This document shows positions 25,518 to 32,522 of a DNA stretch of 64,000 nt, piece after piece. Source of the DNA: Paenibacillus sp. J5C2022 (GTDB taxonomy: Bacteria > Bacillota > Bacilli > Paenibacillales > Paenibacillaceae); assembly GCF_025567625.1 (NCBI RefSeq), contig NZ_JAOQJC010000007.1, positions 124,001 through 188,000 on the forward strand. Reading direction: 5' to 3'. The notes beneath the pieces are model-generated. The model was not told the DNA's origin. It ran no database searches and saw only the letters and a program-made list of their open reading frames with translations. Positions within the stretch are counted from its first letter, which is position 1. Each line of letters begins with the position of its first letter. Made by a program: the position numbers and the translations under genes.

Positions 25518-26585
25518 ATGATGGGAATCGGCATTAGCGGCACAGGCCGGATAGGACGGCTGTTGATTCGCAGCCTGATAGACAGGGCAGAAATAGCGGA
25601 GCAATTGAAGGCCATCAACAGCATCTATCCTGCCGAGACAGTCGCCCATCTGTTGAAATACGACTCCGTACACGGCACTTGGAAAGCCGACGTCTCCGCC
25701 GAGGACGGCAAGCTGCGGATTAACGGAAGGCTGATTCCTTGCGTCAGCCATCGCAACCCGAAGGACATTCCATGGAAGAAGCTGGGTGTACAGCTCGTTA
25801 TGGACGCCACCGGCAAGTTCAATGACAGAGAAGGCGCGAGCCGCCATATCGCCGCCGGCGCCAGCCGAGTAATCCTAACGGCGCCGGGGAAAGAGATGGA
25901 CCTGACGATCGTAATGGGCGTGAACGACCGGCAATTCGATCCCGCACGCCATCGCATCCTGTCCGCCGCATCCTGCACGACGAACTGCGTCGCTCCCGTC
26001 CTGAAAATACTGGACGACAGCTTCCAGGTGAAAAGCGGCTGGATGACAACCGTTCATGCCGTCACATCGGATCAGAATCTGCTGGATAACCCTCACAAGG
26101 ACTTGCGCAGAGCACGGGCCTGTACACAATCCATTATCCCTACATCGACCGGGGTGCGCAAAGCGCTCGCCGATGTTCTGCCGCATCTTGCGCCGCATGT
26201 GGAGGGACTGTCCCTGCGCGTGCCGACGCAAGACGTGTCGCTGGTCGATCTGACAGTGCAAGTCGGCCGCAGCGCAAGCGCGGCAGACGTGAAGGAAGCC
26301 TTCAAGCTGGCGGCGGCGCATACATTCGCCGGTTATGTGGCATACTCGGAGGAGCCTTTAGTATCGGCCGATTACATCGGCAATGCGCATTCCGCCATCA
26401 TCGACGGCTTGTCGATTATGCAGCAGGGTCAGCATATCAAGGTGCTTGCCTGGTACGATAACGAGTGGGCTTACGCCTGCCGCGTAGTCGAATTGGCAGC
26501 AATGGTCGCCCGACAAGCCACTGGTTCAGAATCGGCAGACAATAGAGTTCCCGCACTTGCTATACCCGATGGCATTTCCTACTAG
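25518..26585 (+). CDS. gapB: Glyceraldehyde-3-phosphate dehydrogenase, GapB type
   Basis: A 355-residue phosphorylating dehydrogenase. GISGTGRIGR is the dinucleotide loop, SAASCTTNC holds the catalytic Cys153, and TTVHAVTSDQ holds the catalytic histidine near 180. At the position where glycolytic GapA has an aspartate that selects NAD, this protein reads AINSIYPAET, as in gluconeogenic GapB enzymes that prefer NADP; the DNPHKDLRRAR segment is also GapB-like. The C-terminus is about 20 residues longer than usual, ending in a tail rich in small residues. AAGGGGG precedes the ATG. In Bacillus, GapB acts in gluconeogenesis and is repressed by CcpN in the presence of glucose, which may explain the operator repeats. 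Confidence 0.88.
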   Translation: MMGIGISGTGRIGRLLIRSLIDRAEIAEQLKAINSIYPAETVAHLLKYDSVHGTWKADVSAEDGKLRINGRLIPCVSHRNPKDIPWKKLGVQLVMDATGKFNDREGASRHIAAGASRVILTAPGKEMDLTIVMGVNDRQFDPARHRILSAASCTTNCVAPVLKILDDSFQVKSGWMTTVHAVTSDQNLLDNPHKDLRRARACTQSIIPTSTGVRKALADVLPHLAPHVEGLSLRVPTQDVSLVDLTVQVGRSASAADVKEAFKLAAAHTFAGYVAYSEEPLVSADYIGNAHSAIIDGLSIMQQGQHIKVLAWYDNEWAYACRVVELAAMVARQATGSESADNRVPALAIPDGISY

Positions 26586-26593
26586 CGGACAAC

Positions 26594-26635
26594 AAGGGGA
26601 GGATAGCAAGCTCAGCCGAGCGCCATCCTCCCTTT
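26594..26635. terminator. Bidirectional terminator between gapB and the antiporter gene
   Basis: AAGGGGAGGAT at 26594-26604 pairs with ATCCTCCCTTT at 26625-26635 (one wobble pair). It lies between convergent genes and ends in CCCTTTCC on the plus strand and starts with TT on the minus strand. Confidence 0.65.
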
Positions 26636-26676
26636 CCACTATTTCTGAGCTTACGAGTTCAACTGCCACTTTTTCC

Positions 26677-27684
26677 CTACCCCCGTATCACCACATAGAC
26701 CATGTAAACGATGTAGCTGAGCACGAGCAGCGAGCCTTCGATTCGACCCACGCGATATTGCGTTCTGGAGACGATGAAGAGCAGTACCGTGAGTGCGATG
26801 ACGATCAGAATATCGATCATAAGGCCGCTCTCCACCTGCAAGGGGAAGATGACAGCGGATACGCCCAGTACGAATAATATGTTGAAGATGTTGCTGCCGA
26901 TAATGTTGCCCACGGCAATATCGTTCTGCTTCTTCAAGGCTGCGGTAATGGACGTAACGAGCTCCGGCAGCGATGTGCCGATCGACACGATAGTAAGGCC
27001 GACCAGCGTCTCCGACATGCCCCATGCCAATGCGATATTGGTGCTCTTCTGAACGACCAGATGACCGCCATATATAATGGCCGCCAGACCGGCAACGGTG
27101 AACAGAATATTCTTGCTCCAGGAGCTTCGGCCCTTGGTTCCGGAAGTCACGGCTTCCTTCCTCGATCCTTCTTGGCCCGAATCCGCAGCTCTCTCTGCAA
27201 CGCTCCCCTCTGCCCGGCCCTCTCTGGCCACCTCGAACAGATAATACAGGAAGATGCCGAAGAACAATAACAAGACGACACCGTCGCCTCTTGTCAATAC
27301 GCCGAATGCGTCCCCTTGCAGTTGGACGTCGCCCACGAGCACCAGCAGCGCTACGCTTGCCAACAATGTGAAGGGAATCTGCTTCCTGAGCGTCTCCTTC
27401 TCCACCTGCACAGCCAGGATGATGGCAGTCATTCCGATCACCAGCGTCGTATTGAACACATTGCTGCCAATGACATTGCCGACCGATACGCCCGCACTGC
27501 CATTCAGAGCTGCAATAATGCTCACCGTCGCTTCCGGAGAACCCGTTCCGAAGGCGACAATCGTTAGTCCGATAATCATGGGAGGCACTTTCAGCAGCGT
27601 TGCGATATTGGAGGAGCCCTCTACGAAATAGTTGGCCCCGGCAATAAGCAAGCCGAATCCGACAAGCAACAACAAGTAATCCAT
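26677..27684 (-). CDS. Calcium/sodium antiporter, CaCA family (YrbG-like)
   Basis: A 335-residue membrane protein with about ten helices in two inverted halves. Each half has an alpha repeat: GTGSPEATVS with GNVIGSNVFN (residues about 46-80), and GTSLPELVTS with GNIIGSNIFN (about 230-265). The glutamates in PEA and PEL bind the cation in this family. The halves are joined by an acidic and basic cytoplasmic loop (about 150-190). It exchanges calcium for sodium or protons across the membrane. It stands alone as a one-gene unit. Confidence 0.92.
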   Translation of the reverse strand: MDYLLLLVGFGLLIAGANYFVEGSSNIATLLKVPPMIIGLTIVAFGTGSPEATVSIIAALNGSAGVSVGNVIGSNVFNTTLVIGMTAIILAVQVEKETLRKQIPFTLLASVALLVLVGDVQLQGDAFGVLTRGDGVVLLLFFGIFLYYLFEVAREGRAEGSVAERAADSGQEGSRKEAVTSGTKGRSSWSKNILFTVAGLAAIIYGGHLVVQKSTNIALAWGMSETLVGLTIVSIGTSLPELVTSITAALKKQNDIAVGNIIGSNIFNILFVLGVSAVIFPLQVESGLMIDILIVIALTVLLFIVSRTQYRVGRIEGSLLVLSYIVYMVYVVIRG

Positions 27685-27847
27685 CCCGTTACGTCATCCC
27701 CTTCCCATCCTTGGCGCTATATCGATCATATAGCTACTCATAATGTACCACTGCACAGGAAAAATATGTACAGCGGTTCATCTGCAAGGATGGTCGCGAA
27801 GCAATCGGCAACAGCCGCATTGCTGTCATCGGCATTGACACAAGCGA

Positions 27848-28591
27848 TTATCGTCCCGGCGAATCGCTGGCGCTTCTGTATTGCCCGGGCGTCATGCCCG
27901 TCATTCGCTTGAACACCTTGAAGAAGTGGCGGGCCTGCTCATATCCGACAGCTTGGGCGACATCGCCGATCGGAACAGCCGGCCCCCCAGCCAGCAGTTC
28001 CTTCGCTTTCTCTATGCGGATCTGCCGCAGATAAGCTACGAAGCCGATGCCCAGATCCCGCTTCATCATATGGCATAAATAATTGGGATGAACGCCGGCA
28101 TGCCGAGCCGCCTCATCCAGTGACAGATCCCGCTGATAATGCTGGCGAAGATAGTACAGCACGGCGTCTATCACCCCGCCATCCTGTCCGCCCGAAGCAG
28201 CATTCCTCCCTTCAGCGGCTTCCTCCCCATAGCCGGAAGCTTGGAATATAGCGCCCAGCAGTTCTTCCCTCTGCACCGGCTTCAGCAGATAATCCTTGAC
28301 CCCTAGCCGAAGCGCCTTGCGGGCATATTCAAATTCATCATATCCGGTCAGTATAATGAATCTGCTGCAGTAGCCTCTCCGTTGCGCTTCCTCGATAAGC
28401 TGCAAGCCTGACATCTCCGGCATATTGACATCGGCCATCAGCAGATCGGGCTTGAAGTCAGGCAGTCGCTCCAATGCCTCATATCCGTCAGCCGCCTCCA
28501 TTATATCCGGTTGATCCATGCCGCCTCTCACCATAGCCGCAATCCCTCTTAGAATAATCGGCTCGTCATCCACAATCATCATCTTCATCAT
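27848..28591 (-). CDS. Response regulator with AraC-type DNA-binding domain (YesN-like)
   Basis: A 247-residue regulator. The receiver domain (1-120) has the acidic pair IVDDE, phospho-acceptor Asp54 in MADVNMPE, and KPVQ with the conserved lysine. Residues about 145-240 are the AraC domain (LSLDEAARHAGVHPNYLCHM and IGDVAQAVGYEQARHFFKVF). YesN-type regulators respond to a YesM-type kinase that senses sugars and activate transporter operons. Here the kinase gene directly upstream is a broken remnant, so this regulator may be orphaned or served by another kinase. Several ATGs lie close together; 28591 or 28588 are equally likely starts. Confidence 0.9.
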   Translation of the reverse strand: MMKMMIVDDEPIILRGIAAMVRGGMDQPDIMEAADGYEALERLPDFKPDLLMADVNMPEMSGLQLIEEAQRRGYCSRFIILTGYDEFEYARKALRLGVKDYLLKPVQREELLGAIFQASGYGEEAAEGRNAASGGQDGGVIDAVLYYLRQHYQRDLSLDEAARHAGVHPNYLCHMMKRDLGIGFVAYLRQIRIEKAKELLAGGPAVPIGDVAQAVGYEQARHFFKVFKRMTGMTPGQYRSASDSPGR

Positions 28592-28606
28592 GGCCCCTCT
28601 TTTCTC

Positions 28607-29246
28607 TTAAAGTGTCAGCACCACCACCGTCCCTTCTCCCATTGAACTCTCCACTTCAATCCCAGAGCTCTCGCCGTAATACATGCCGATTCTCTCGTGA
28701 ACATTCCATAACCCCAAGCCTCCCCCTGAAGGAGACGCTTCCGCCAATCCCGCTTCTCCGTTCATTCGCCGTCTCAGTCCTGCGCGTAACGAAGGAAGCG
28801 AACATATAGTATAAATAGGATAAGACGAGCAATAACAGCGCGATGACGATAACAGATGTATTCTTCTTCTTCCGAATGTCGGCGAACAGCTCGCTGCCGG
28901 AATCTGCAATGATTAGATTCAAGTCCAACTCCTCCACGTACAGCTCCTGGTTCCATAGATCGTCGGACAAGCCTCCTTCTCCCATAGCTGCAAGCGCCGA
29001 AGTATGCGCTCCGCTCAAGTATTCCGTCACATTCCCGTTATATTGGAACAGTCCGTACGCCGCTTCCATCTGGGCCAGCTGCACCTTCAGGTTGCCGTAG
29101 GACTGCTCCAGCACTTGCTGCTTCCCCCTCATATACTGCTCGGCCAAGCTTTGATAGGAGGTGTTGTACAGCCAGAATCCGAATGCGAGCACGGGAATAA
29201 AGATGATGCAGATATAACCGGCAATCATTTTTTTGACCATTCCCAT
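28607..29246 (-). pseudogene. Decayed YesM-type sensor histidine kinase
   Basis: The N-terminal part (from 29246) reads MGMVKKMIAGYICIIFIPVL with a first helix, a short outside region, and a second helix ending YLYYMFASFVTRR. Near 28785 the reading frame must shift, and the other frame continues GGGLGLWNVHERIGMYYG and ends GEGTVVVLTL at 28607, which is the last ATPase-domain block of a YesM kinase. HAMP, the phospho-acceptor histidine and the N and G1 boxes are absent, and the outside domain is far shorter than usual, so at least one large deletion and a frame change have occurred. A YesM protein is near 590 residues; here only about 210 remain. It lies 15 bases upstream of its YesN-type partner. 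Confidence 0.8.
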
Positions 29247-29277
29247 ATACTCACCGCTTCAACGATAGTAACGTTCT

Positions 29278-30231
29278 CTAGGCCAAAATGCCTTCAATCT
29301 CCGCCAAGTCCTCCGGCGACAGCCGAATTCCTGCCGCGGAAGCATTCTGCTCCACTTGCTCCGGACGGGTCGCTCCGATAATGCAGCTGGCCACATTCGG
29401 CAGCCTCAGATTCCAGGCAAGCGCCAGCTGCGGCATGCTTATGCCGTTCCGATTCGCAATTCCTTGCAGCTGCTCGATCTGATCCAGCCGACGCTCCGAC
29501 AGCAGCCCCTGGCTCTTGATCCAATGATTATGCTCCGGATTCGCAGCCCGCGTCCCCGGGGGAGGTGTCTCTCCCTTACGGTATTTGCCCGTCAATACGC
29601 CATGAGCAAGCGGGGAGAAAACCACTTGACCGATGCCCTTCTCTTCGCACATCGGCACGACTTCCTTCTCTATGCTTCTGGTGAACATATTGTATTCCGG
29701 CTGATTGACAACGATCGGGTCAAAGTTCAGCTGTTTCGCCAGACCGCATGCGTCTGCGATCTGTCCGGCGTTCCATTCGCTAATGCCGGCATACAGCACT
29801 TTGCCTTGCGTAATCAGATCGTCCATCGCACGAAGCGTTTCTTCCAGCGGCGTATTGCCGTCGTATCTATGGCAGTAATACAAGTCGATATAATCCACGC
29901 CAAGCCGTCTAAGGCTCGCATTGCACTGTTCCATAATATGCTTTCTCGACAAGCCTCTGTCGTTCGGTCCGTCTCCCATGTCGAAGTACACCTTCGTCCC
30001 GAGCACATAGGAGTCTCTATCGTAGGAGGCAAGCGCACGGCCTACGATCCGTTCGGCCTCGCCCCGCGCGTACATATTGGCTGTATCGAAGTAGTTAATG
30101 CCAAGCTCGTAGGCTTTATGAATGACCGCTTCCGCCGAAGCCGCCTCCACCGAGCCTCCGTATGTCAGCCAGCTCCCAAGAGCGATTTCACTTACTTTCA
30201 GTCCGCTGTTTCCCAATCTGCGATAATGCAT
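29278..30231 (-). CDS. Aldo/keto reductase (potassium-channel beta subunit-like)
   Basis: A 317-residue NADPH-dependent reductase. MHYRRLGNSGLKVSEIALGS is the family start, FDTANMYARGEAE holds the catalytic aspartate and tyrosine, VLGTKVYF the lysine, and YYCHRYD the histidine. The end has CIIGATRPEQVEQN for coenzyme binding. GGGAGGG lies eight bases before ATG 30231; the frame continues upstream to 30270 without a better start. It reduces aldehydes, ketones or sugars, substrate unknown. The divergent AraC gene 90 bases away is its probable regulator. Confidence 0.92.
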   Translation of the reverse strand: MHYRRLGNSGLKVSEIALGSWLTYGGSVEAASAEAVIHKAYELGINYFDTANMYARGEAERIVGRALASYDRDSYVLGTKVYFDMGDGPNDRGLSRKHIMEQCNASLRRLGVDYIDLYYCHRYDGNTPLEETLRAMDDLITQGKVLYAGISEWNAGQIADACGLAKQLNFDPIVVNQPEYNMFTRSIEKEVVPMCEEKGIGQVVFSPLAHGVLTGKYRKGETPPPGTRAANPEHNHWIKSQGLLSERRLDQIEQLQGIANRNGISMPQLALAWNLRLPNVASCIIGATRPEQVEQNASAAGIRLSPEDLAEIEGILA

Positions 30232-30321
30232 AGATCGTACCCTCCCTGCGTTTTTCACTTCTTTTTTCATCCGAATTGTGCTATCGTACTCCTAACATCT
30301 CCCGGAGAAAGGACCGCCGCC

Positions 30322-31182
30322 ATGACACAAGCCCATTCTCTCGCGCGGAATCTGATCGAGAATCTGGAGCTCCACCTGGAAATCGTCGAATACCATGCCG
30401 TATCGAAGCATTGGCAAGCCTACGATATCGTAAGTCCATTCAATCGCTTCTTCCTGATCACCGAAGGCGAATGCTGGGTGAAGATCGACGGAGAGGAATT
30501 CCGTCCGCGCCAAGGACAATGGCTGCTGCTTCCTGCCGGACGCAAGCTGTCATTCTCCGCCCTGCCCGGCAGCGCACTGACGAAATACTGGTGTCACTTC
30601 ACTGCGACGGTAGGGGAGCTCAATCTGTTCCATATGCTCCAGCTTCCTTGGGTGATCGAGCCCGATAATGCCGACGTTCTTCACAGCCTGTTCGACGAGC
30701 TGATTGTCGCCTTCGCATGCGAGGACTGGAACGCCCCGCTTCGTGTCAGATCGCTGCTGTACGAGATCGTCATGCAATACTTCTCTCATTGCCCGAATCA
30801 ACTCATCTCATGGAGCACGCCGGCCTACATGGACCGGGTCAAGCTGGCGATCCGCCATATCGAGGAGCATCTGCACGAAGAGCTGTCCATCGCCCGTCTG
30901 GCGGAGTCCGCCCACTTCCATCCCAATTACTTCATACGCATATTCAAACGCATGACGGGCATGACTCCCGTTCACTACATTCAACGAGCCCGGATTAGAA
31001 AAGCGAAGCTGCTGCTCACCTCTACCCGTCAGCCGGTCGGACAGATTGCGGCGGAGATCGGAATGGACGTCTACTACTTATCCCGCATCTTCAAGCAGCA
31101 TACCGGCTATTCTCCTTCCGAATACCGCGGACTTCTTGAAGATTCCCCGCCTGCTTCTAATGAACGGATACTGCCGGAATAA
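30322..31182 (+). CDS. AraC-family transcriptional regulator
   Basis: A 286-residue regulator. The N-terminal half is a cupin-like sensor (FFLITEGECWVKIDGEEFRP, QGQWLLLPAG), and residues about 175-270 are the AraC domain (LSIARLAESAHFHPNYFIRI and VGQIAAEIGMDVYYLSRIFK). The open frame runs far upstream through the antisense of the reductase, but ATG 30322 follows AAAGGA by nine bases and gives a normal length. It is divergent from the aldo/keto reductase gene and likely controls it. Confidence 0.92.
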   Translation: MTQAHSLARNLIENLELHLEIVEYHAVSKHWQAYDIVSPFNRFFLITEGECWVKIDGEEFRPRQGQWLLLPAGRKLSFSALPGSALTKYWCHFTATVGELNLFHMLQLPWVIEPDNADVLHSLFDELIVAFACEDWNAPLRVRSLLYEIVMQYFSHCPNQLISWSTPAYMDRVKLAIRHIEEHLHEELSIARLAESAHFHPNYFIRIFKRMTGMTPVHYIQRARIRKAKLLLTSTRQPVGQIAAEIGMDVYYLSRIFKQHTGYSPSEYRGLLEDSPPASNERILPE

Positions 31183-31282
31183 CCGGCTTTCCGAGAGATT
31201 CTCCTTATTATCGTTCTTATGCGGCGCAGAGGGAATGGAGGGAATGAACGCCTATTTATCGAATTCTAACCACCTGACTCCC

Positions 31283-31324
31283 AGGCACAGCTTCATGAAA
31301 TAAGGCACAGACTAAGCTGTGCCT
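31283..31324. repeat. Perfect inverted repeat, possible terminator
   Basis: AGGCACAGCTT at 31283-31293 is perfectly complementary to AAGCTGTGCCT at 31314-31324. A second AGGCACAG lies in the loop at 31303-31310, so two alternative hairpins can form. There is no clear T run on either side. It follows the AraC gene and the end of the degraded binding-protein fragment. Confidence 0.55.
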
Positions 31325-31345
31325 CGATACGATTGACTTTGCAAG

Positions 31346-31655
31346 CTACTGGAACAGCTTTTGAGCTTCCGCATATTTGGCATTCGCCCATTCCATAAGC
31401 TTCTCCAGCCCCATCTTCTCCGCCTTCTCTACCATACTGGCGTAAGCCTAGCGCGCTTCCTCTTCCGAATTCGCCAGATAGATTCTCGCTTCCTCATTGG
31501 CCATCATCGTCTTGATATTGGCTGCGATGATGCTCTCTTCCGAATCAGCCGGCGGCGTCTTCACCATGCCCATCGCCCAGTTGAATGTCGTATTCGCCAT
31601 AAGCTGCTCTCTCGACTTCATAGACTCCGGGGACGAGCCAAAACAGGCTGGCTAA
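31346..31655 (-). pseudogene. C-terminal fragment of an extracellular solute-binding lipoprotein
   Basis: On the minus strand the frame reads PACFGSSPESMKSREQL, then MANTTFNWAMGMVKTPPADS, and ends with MEWANAKYAEAQKLFQ before a stop at 31346. This is the C-terminal end of the large LipO/YtcQ-type binding proteins of Paenibacillus. An in-frame TAG interrupts it at 31450-31452, where a glutamine codon is expected, and a stop precedes the fragment at its upstream end. No start or signal peptide remains. It is a relic of a sugar transporter operon that has been lost. Confidence 0.7.
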
Positions 31656-31705
31656 TACAACAGAATGCCAACGCATTGCCGGTTGATTGCTGAACATAAA
31701 AAAAT

Positions 31706-31752
31706 TACCCTCTTTCTATATGGGATAGTTAATCCCATATAGAAAGAGGGTA
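31706..31752 (-). terminator. Strong rho-independent terminator of the peptide/ABC operon
   Basis: A perfect 21-bp stem (31706-31726 with 31732-31752) and a 5-base loop, followed on the minus strand by seven T. It lies about 145 bases after the small peptide gene and is the strongest terminator in the window. It could also protect the transcript end. Confidence 0.85.
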
Positions 31753-31817
31753 TAGCGCGAACCTGCTGTTCATTTATAAGTTTGAACCGTCCATTCTTAA
31801 GAAAATGGCTGAGGAGC

Positions 31818-31852
31818 ACAAACAAGCCGGGGGATTTCCTCGGCTTGTTTGT
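31818..31852 (-). terminator. Hairpin downstream of the small peptide gene
   Basis: ACAAACAAGCCG (31818-31829) pairs perfectly with CGGCTTGTTTGT (31841-31852) around an 11-base loop. It lacks a T tail, so it may be a weak terminator or a stabilising 3' hairpin. Confidence 0.55.
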
Positions 31853-31861
31853 ACTTACCTA

Positions 31862-31880
31862 CCTGTTCATCCTGAACAGG
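31862..31880 (-). other. Short hairpin directly after the peptide stop
   Basis: CCTGTTCA (31862-31869) and TGAACAGG (31873-31880) form a perfect 8-bp stem with a 3-base loop, 15 bases after the peptide stop codon. It may stabilise the peptide mRNA. Confidence 0.4.
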
Positions 31881-31895
31881 GCTTGCTTGACTTGC

Positions 31896-32003
31896 TTACT
31901 TCGCAGGAGTCGCAACGACTCTTTGCTGCTCGTTTTGCATAAGAATTCTTAGAATTTTGCTTCCAAATTTACCTTCTTTTAATTGCGGTTTAGCTGGATA
32001 CAT
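31896..32003 (-). CDS. Small 35-residue lysine-rich peptide, possible exported or modified signal/antimicrobial
   Basis: An open frame of 35 codons starts at ATG 32003 and stops at TAA 31896. The start is preceded at seven bases by AAAGGAGGTGA, the best ribosome site in the window, which argues that the frame is real and strongly translated. The product begins MYPAKPQLKEGKFGSK, has a short amphipathic stretch ILRILMQ and ends RVVATPAK. It has six lysines, two arginines and no cysteine, no signal peptide and no double-glycine leader. The gene is 30 bases downstream of the second GNAT-like gene, in the same operon as an ABC exporter. I do not recognise the family. It could be a RiPP precursor, a pheromone or a small membrane-active peptide. 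Confidence 0.7.
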   Translation of the reverse strand: MYPAKPQLKEGKFGSKILRILMQNEQQRVVATPAK

Positions 32004-32033
32004 AGGTGTTCACCTCCTTTCAATATCGATTAT

Positions 32034-32522
32034 TTATAGTCTTAAATAACGCCGCAGCTCCTGCATGGAAGTCTCATATACATTTTCACGGCCGTTCGTC
32101 CCTTCCCGCTCGCCTATGCGGCGGGCGAACTTGCCATACAGCCGATTCAGATAAGCATGATCCGTCAGCGCATGGAATCTCACTCTGCACACGCTCTCGT
32201 TCTCCAGATCGATCTGGCGCACGATATCGCGGAACCCCGTGAAGAAGATGCGGCTGGAACGATACGTCCTCTCCAGAATGGCGGAATCAATGAGCGCGAC
32301 TGTCCCGTTATCTTCATACCGGTATTGAATGAACGCGCTTAGCTGTCCGTCCTCGTTGTCAAGCAGCATGAGACGGGAGGAAGTAACGGTATCCATCACA
32401 TACAGCAAGGCATCGTGCAGGGAATACAGGCTATGGAACTCCTTGCTGTGCGCAATATAAAATCTGGCAAAGCGCGCGTAGTCGTCATCGCACAGACAAT
32501 CGTTCGCCTTTAGCTTCAGCAT
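32034..32522 (-). CDS. GNAT-like protein B of the peptide/ABC operon
   Basis: A 162-residue protein with the layout of a divergent GNAT acyltransferase: a central strand with SRLMLLDNEDGQLSAFIQYR, a following helix after the AILERTYRSSRIFFTGFRDI acyl-CoA loop region, and a C-terminal strand-helix VRFHALTDHAYLNRLYGKFA. The DHAYLNRLYGKFARR segment closely matches DAYSERLFSKFARQ in the protein encoded at 34310, so the two are paralogues. ATG 32522 has AAGGAGGTG six bases upstream; a longer frame to 32582 lies inside the exporter gene. It overlaps the exporter stop by seven bases and precedes the small peptide gene. An acyl-group transfer to the peptide is a hypothesis only. Confidence 0.72.
   Translation of the reverse strand: MLKLKANDCLCDDDYARFARFYIAHSKEFHSLYSLHDALLYVMDTVTSSRLMLLDNEDGQLSAFIQYRYEDNGTVALIDSAILERTYRSSRIFFTGFRDIVRQIDLENESVCRVRFHALTDHAYLNRLYGKFARRIGEREGTNGRENVYETSMQELRRYLRL

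Noticed and set aside
29356-30321. Upstream extension of the AraC frame ending at 31182
   Set aside because: It runs antisense through the aldo/keto reductase and has no ribosome site; ATG 30322 gives a normal AraC protein.
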